Below are positions 60,041 to 64,000 of a stretch of 64,000 bases of DNA, one piece after another. This DNA comes from a candidate division KSB3 bacterium (GTDB lineage Bacteria; Moduliflexota; Moduliflexia; Moduliflexales; Moduliflexaceae): positions 1 to 64,000 of the forward strand of contig PDSJ01000019.1 in the NCBI GenBank assembly GCA_002748425.1, read 5' to 3'. The notes below the pieces were generated by a model. That model was not told the origin of the DNA. It saw only the letters and a program-made list of their open reading frames with translations, and ran no database searches. The translations under genes and the position numbers were made by a program. Numbering within the stretch: the stretch's first letter is position 1; each line of letters starts with the position of its first letter.

Positions 60041-60544
60041 CTATTTCGCCTCCCTGGGCGGAAAATATTCCCAGTCTTCGCATTCTCCCTTTGCAATATC
60101 TCTGCGAATTTCCTCGGCAATGCGCTGTGGCCCGATCGTCGTGAGAACATCTTTGCAGCCCGTATTCAGGCACTCTTCGAGCTGCTCGATAATTTCTATA
60201 CCTGAGGTCTCGGCCGAACGAAAGCCTACCAGACTCCAGTCATGAATAAAAGTCATCGGGACGCTGGTGGTGGCTATGCCGGCTGCCTTGCGGAGCGTAT
60301 CTGCCAGCAGAGCGTATTTCGGATGCCCCCAGACTTCAAACCAGCGCATTTCAATGTTGGGATATTGTTGATAGATCTCTAGCAGAAATTCTTTTTCTTC
60401 TTCACAATGCGGGCAGCCGTCACCCCAGAATAAATACAGTATCGGGGCCTGATCTGCTGCGGCGCACACCGCCTGCGGAAAGAAAAGCGTACTGCACCCG
60501 ATCGAGCTGACAACGAGCAGTGCCACTAAGCCGATAGTTTTCAT
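60041..60544 (-). CDS. Secreted thioredoxin-like protein
   Basis: Signal peptide; LYLFWGDGCPHCEEEKEFLLEIYQQYP (CPHC). Confidence 0.85.
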   Translation of the reverse strand: MKTIGLVALLVVSSIGCSTLFFPQAVCAAADQAPILYLFWGDGCPHCEEEKEFLLEIYQQYPNIEMRWFEVWGHPKYALLADTLRKAAGIATTSVPMTFIHDWSLVGFRSAETSGIEIIEQLEECLNTGCKDVLTTIGPQRIAEEIRRDIAKGECEDWEYFPPREAK

Positions 60545-60743
60545 ATTCTCCTCCTTTGTATGGTAAAGATTCTCTCTACGCCGTGAGGCTTACTCTCGCA
60601 GCAGTGCCTTGCGGCCTGTATGACGGCCCAGACAGGCTGGACCTGAGGTCGTGTTAGTTCTTGCTTATCATCTTATGGCCGGCCTCGTAAAAATCAAGAA
60701 CTTTTCTGTTTTTTTACATTTTTTTGTGTACGATTCCATACGT

Positions 60744-61607
60744 TCAAGTGCTCTGCTGCCTCTTTTGCAGGATCGTGTCGACCGCCTCGCAAAATCCGTC
60801 AGCCGCCTCATGCTCTGTGATATAGCGCGGCGGGTGCTGTAACTCCTCCAGAAAATTTCTGATATTGGCCACCGCAATCGAGTGCCTAAACTCCTTGAAG
60901 ATGGGTTCGTCATTGGGAGAGTCTCCGCTGAATACGATCGTTTCCTGCAGTTGGTCGAGGGTTTTTCCACTCAGATCAAGGAGAAACTGTTTTACACAAC
61001 TGACTTTATCGTAGTTTCCGTACCAGCAATTCACGTGGATGCTCGATACTTTATAGCTGGCTCCCTCTTCGGAGGCGATTCGGCAAATCTGTTCGATCTC
61101 GGGCTTGCTCAGCGGGTCGACATCTTCACAAAAGTCGATTGCAAGGTCTGCAATACGATAGGCCTGATCCGCAGAGATCTTACAGCGCGGCACTTCTTGC
61201 AGCACTCTGCTTTTGATGCGCTCCAGATCCTGACGCCCTTGCGAGCGTTCGGCTTCTCCGAGCAGGAAACGTCTGTGCATTTTACGTTGTGTGCGGTCAT
61301 AGGAAAAATACAACGCGCCGTTTTCGCCGATGACGCCTGCAAGCGGCCACATTCTCGCAAAATAGTCGCACCAGCCAGCAGGACGGCCTGTGACGGCTAC
61401 GACCTGAATGCCGTGTCCTGCCAGTTCCCAAAGGGCTTGAAGAGACTGAAACGGGAGCTGGCCGTCACGAGTCATGGTATCATCAATGTCAGTGAAAAAA
61501 AACTGCAGTTTCCGGCAGAGCTCTGTCGGGATCGTTCGAATATGGGCACTAGGCATTGTGTCGTCTGTCTGTTGTGAGTGCTGACCTGCGGCGATTATGA
61601 TCGACAC
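60744..61607 (-). CDS. HAD-IIB family phosphatase (start uncertain, possibly 61556)
   Basis: FFFTDIDDTMTRDGQLP; VAVTGRPAGWCDYF; FSGDSPNDEPIFKEF. Confidence 0.88.
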   Translation of the reverse strand: MSIIIAAGQHSQQTDDTMPSAHIRTIPTELCRKLQFFFTDIDDTMTRDGQLPFQSLQALWELAGHGIQVVAVTGRPAGWCDYFARMWPLAGVIGENGALYFSYDRTQRKMHRRFLLGEAERSQGRQDLERIKSRVLQEVPRCKISADQAYRIADLAIDFCEDVDPLSKPEIEQICRIASEEGASYKVSSIHVNCWYGNYDKVSCVKQFLLDLSGKTLDQLQETIVFSGDSPNDEPIFKEFRHSIAVANIRNFLEELQHPPRYITEHEAADGFCEAVDTILQKRQQST

Positions 61608-61631
61608 GGCAGGCCGACACTGGCGTTCGCT

Positions 61632-62333
61632 TCAAAGAAATGACGGAAGGGGATAGGCATCGTGGATTTCCTGTAAAAAGGCGAGCCTGACGGTTTCCTG
61701 ATAGACCTGTCGGCTCATGCCCTGCTTATGGGAGCGTATTTTGGCTTCCGCCCTGTTGAAAAGCCGCTCCCGTTCTTCTGCGCAGAGATCTTCTCCCAGT
61801 CTGCTGAACAGTTTTTGTTCTTCAGCCCGAATCTCGCCTTCAATCCGAAATAGGTCGCGCTCTTCCTGCGCTGCTTCGATACGGCTGAGGCAATCAGCAA
61901 TCAGCTGTGCGCTCTTCAGGATGGCTTGCTGAAGGTTCTGGTACTGCGGTTTGGAGGCATAGCCATGCAGTTGCTGGCGTGTGCTGCGAAGTTTTGTAAG
62001 CAGTCGCTGACGCGTCAGCTCAAAAAGCTCATCTTTGTCGGGACCATCATCCTGGGGATGATCCGTTTTCCGGCGGTTCCAGGCTTCTTCGACAGCATGT
62101 TTACAGCGATGGAGCGATGTGATCGTCTGTTGCGAAGCGCTGCCGTGCTGTTCCTCAAAACGCTCGAAGGTCTGGTCGATGCCCTCATATATGACGTCAA
62201 GCGGCAGCTGGCGCTCTTCCCAGGAAGATAAGAGCGGCCAGTCTTTGGGAGAGAGCATGAGAGCGTTGCCGCGTTTTTCCACGAAATAGCGTTCGATCTG
62301 CTGCCAGTAACTCTGTTGGTCCATGTGCTGCAT
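61632..62333 (-). CDS. Uncharacterised protein
   Basis: 233 aa; YWQQIERYFVEKRGNALMLSPKDWPLLSSWEERQLPLDVIYEGIDQTFERFE; closely spaced with birA. Confidence 0.7.
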   Translation of the reverse strand: MQHMDQQSYWQQIERYFVEKRGNALMLSPKDWPLLSSWEERQLPLDVIYEGIDQTFERFEEQHGSASQQTITSLHRCKHAVEEAWNRRKTDHPQDDGPDKDELFELTRQRLLTKLRSTRQQLHGYASKPQYQNLQQAILKSAQLIADCLSRIEAAQEERDLFRIEGEIRAEEQKLFSRLGEDLCAEERERLFNRAEAKIRSHKQGMSRQVYQETVRLAFLQEIHDAYPLPSFL

Positions 62334-62342
62334 ACCGTGTAT

Positions 62343-63371
62343 TTAAATTTTGTTCACCATGGTGACGTCGCCGGCCAGCACTTCGCGCTCTTCTCCGCTG
62401 TCCAGTCTCACGAACAGCGAGCCGTTCAGGCCCATACGGCTGGCTGTTCCGTGCAGCGTTGTGTCACCCAGGTTGACTGTGACGTAACGCCCCAGCGTAC
62501 AGGAGAGTTCGCGCCAGCGTTCAAAAGCACGTTCCGGGCGGAGCCCACAGACAGTCTGATACCAAAATTCAAATGATTCGAGCAGGCGTTGCACGATCTT
62601 GGTCCGTGAGACTGTTTCCTGCAGTTCTAAACACAATGAGGTGGCTTTGTCCTGGAGCTCTTGAGGAAAGCGGGTGCTGTTGACATTGATGCCGATCCCG
62701 ACGATCAGGTGGTGAATTCTGTCCAGCTCGGCGCGGAGTTCGGTCAGGATACCGGCCGCTTTTTTGCCGTGAATCATGATATCGTTCGGCCATTTTATGG
62801 CGGGCTTGAGCTGGCACGATTTTTCCAGCGCTTCAACCACAGAAATCGCTGAAATACAGGTGATGCCCGACGCGTGTCCCGGGGCGAATTCGGGCCGCAG
62901 AATGATCGAAAGCGCAATGTCGGCTTCCGCTTGTGAAAGCCATTCACGTTTCATGCGGCCTCTGCCGTGCTTTTGCGCTTCGCAGAGCACGACCGTGCCT
63001 TCTTCTGCACCTTGCTCAGCCAGGTCCAGGGCCAAGGTATTGGTGGAAGCAAGTTCATAGCTCCAATGGATATGCCGCCCGATAGTCGTTGTCTTCAAAC
63101 CATTGCGTATTTCCAGCGGAAGCAGAAGTCGGGGCGAGGAGAGCAGCTTGTAGCCGACCGAGGTGATCGCCTCAATCTGATAGCCCAGTTTCCGGAGGGT
63201 ATTGATATGTTTCCAGATCGCGGTGCGAGACATGTTCAAGTCATTGCTGAGCCGTTCGCCAGAGATGTAGTCATGCGGTTTCGAGCGCAGTAATTCCAGA
63301 AGTCTGGCTTGGGTACTGTTACTGTCTGTCAGAGTGATTCTTTTCCCTGCTGATCGTGTATTCGTCCGCAT
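62343..63371 (-). CDS. birA: Bifunctional biotin-[acetyl-CoA-carboxylase] ligase/biotin operon repressor
   Basis: N-terminal HTH (SGERLSNDLNMSRTAIWKHINTLRKLGYQIEA), catalytic AQKHGRGRMKREWLS, KWPNDIMIHGKKAAGILTE. Confidence 0.94.
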   Translation of the reverse strand: MRTNTRSAGKRITLTDSNSTQARLLELLRSKPHDYISGERLSNDLNMSRTAIWKHINTLRKLGYQIEAITSVGYKLLSSPRLLLPLEIRNGLKTTTIGRHIHWSYELASTNTLALDLAEQGAEEGTVVLCEAQKHGRGRMKREWLSQAEADIALSIILRPEFAPGHASGITCISAISVVEALEKSCQLKPAIKWPNDIMIHGKKAAGILTELRAELDRIHHLIVGIGINVNSTRFPQELQDKATSLCLELQETVSRTKIVQRLLESFEFWYQTVCGLRPERAFERWRELSCTLGRYVTVNLGDTTLHGTASRMGLNGSLFVRLDSGEEREVLAGDVTMVNKI

Positions 63372-63427
63372 GATGAGCGTTTCCTGTTCGCCTGCTTGCC
63401 TGATAAAAGCTCTCGCAGACAAAGAGG

Positions 63428-63462
63428 CTGCAGCCGCAAGAACAGATTGCAGCCTCTTGACG
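63428..63462 (-). terminator. Intrinsic terminator downstream of valS
   Basis: aagaggctgca ... tgcagcctctt stem in the valS-birA gap. Confidence 0.65.
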
Positions 63463-63499
63463 ATATGGAAAGTCCTTATGGGATTTTCCTGTCGTGTTT

Positions 63500-64000
63500 T
63501 CAGGTCTTCTCCGCGATCTTGGCCTCAATGACCCTGAAGACGCCTTTTGCCATGTTGGGATCTTCTTCTAAGCGATATTGTGTGACATGAACAGCCGCCA
63601 TGACGTCGTCAAGAACCAACCGAAAGGTCTGCAGCGATTCTGGATCTGCACCCAGGGTCAAGTGCTCGATCTCCCTGGCAATTGAGACGCCCTGTTCGGT
63701 TTTATACTTTCTGATTTCCGTGACGCCGGCAATCGCCAGATCAAAGCTGTCCGCAGACTGCGGTGCTTCGAGACCCTCAAAGTCAGCTTCACTCGGCCAG
63801 GCCGCTTTATGAATCTCCGGCCATGCGCTTTCTTTTGCAAAGGCCCATGACCAGATCTCTGCCGTAATATAGGGCAGCATCGGCGCAAAGAGCCGCAACA
63901 GGACGTTCAGGCCAAGCCGTAAGCTGGTGACGGCTGAATTTTTCTGGGCCTCTGTGACGTTGCCTAAGCCTTTGGCACGGTTTTTGACTAATTCAAGATA
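63500..64000 (-). CDS. valS: Valyl-tRNA synthetase, C-terminal part (truncated by window edge)
   Basis: YLELVKNRAKG...SAVTSLRLGLNVLLRLFAPMLPYITAEIWSWAF; frame open to window end. Confidence 0.85.
   Translation of the reverse strand, partial: YLELVKNRAKGLGNVTEAQKNSAVTSLRLGLNVLLRLFAPMLPYITAEIWSWAFAKESAWPEIHKAAWPSEADFEGLEAPQSADSFDLAIAGVTEIRKYKTEQGVSIAREIEHLTLGADPESLQTFRLVLDDVMAAVHVTQYRLEEDPNMAKGVFRVIEAKIAEKT

Overview
This 64-kb bacterial chromosomal window is mostly housekeeping genes: rpsD, gatCAB, dut, pgi, pepT, rlmD-type methyltransferase, glgC, ruvCAB-yebC, alr, def, birA and the 3' end of valS. Between them lie accessory and poorly characterised loci. No rRNA, tRNA, CRISPR array, transposase or phage module was recognised. 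The most interesting loci are: (i) a two-gene acidic operon at 40.6-44.8 kb, with an MglA-type small GTPase fused through a long acidic low-complexity linker to an uncharacterised alpha-helical (possibly HEPN-like) domain, plus a coiled-coil/acidic protein ending in two zinc ribbons, all behind a near-consensus promoter and running into def; (ii) an LRR-Roc-COR (ROCO) protein with 13 repeats of 23 aa, some almost identical at DNA level; (iii) a P-loop ATPase/Sel1-repeat (STAND-like) protein; (iv) two gene-decay scars, an aminotransferase reduced to its two ends and a metallo-beta-lactamase C-terminus in frame right after a thioredoxin-like stop codon; (v) candidate leader terminators/attenuators upstream of an MBL gene and a STAS gene. 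Coordinates come from the supplied ORF track, with starts adjusted where RBS or conserved N-termini suggested it. All family names come from motif recognition by eye, with no database search.
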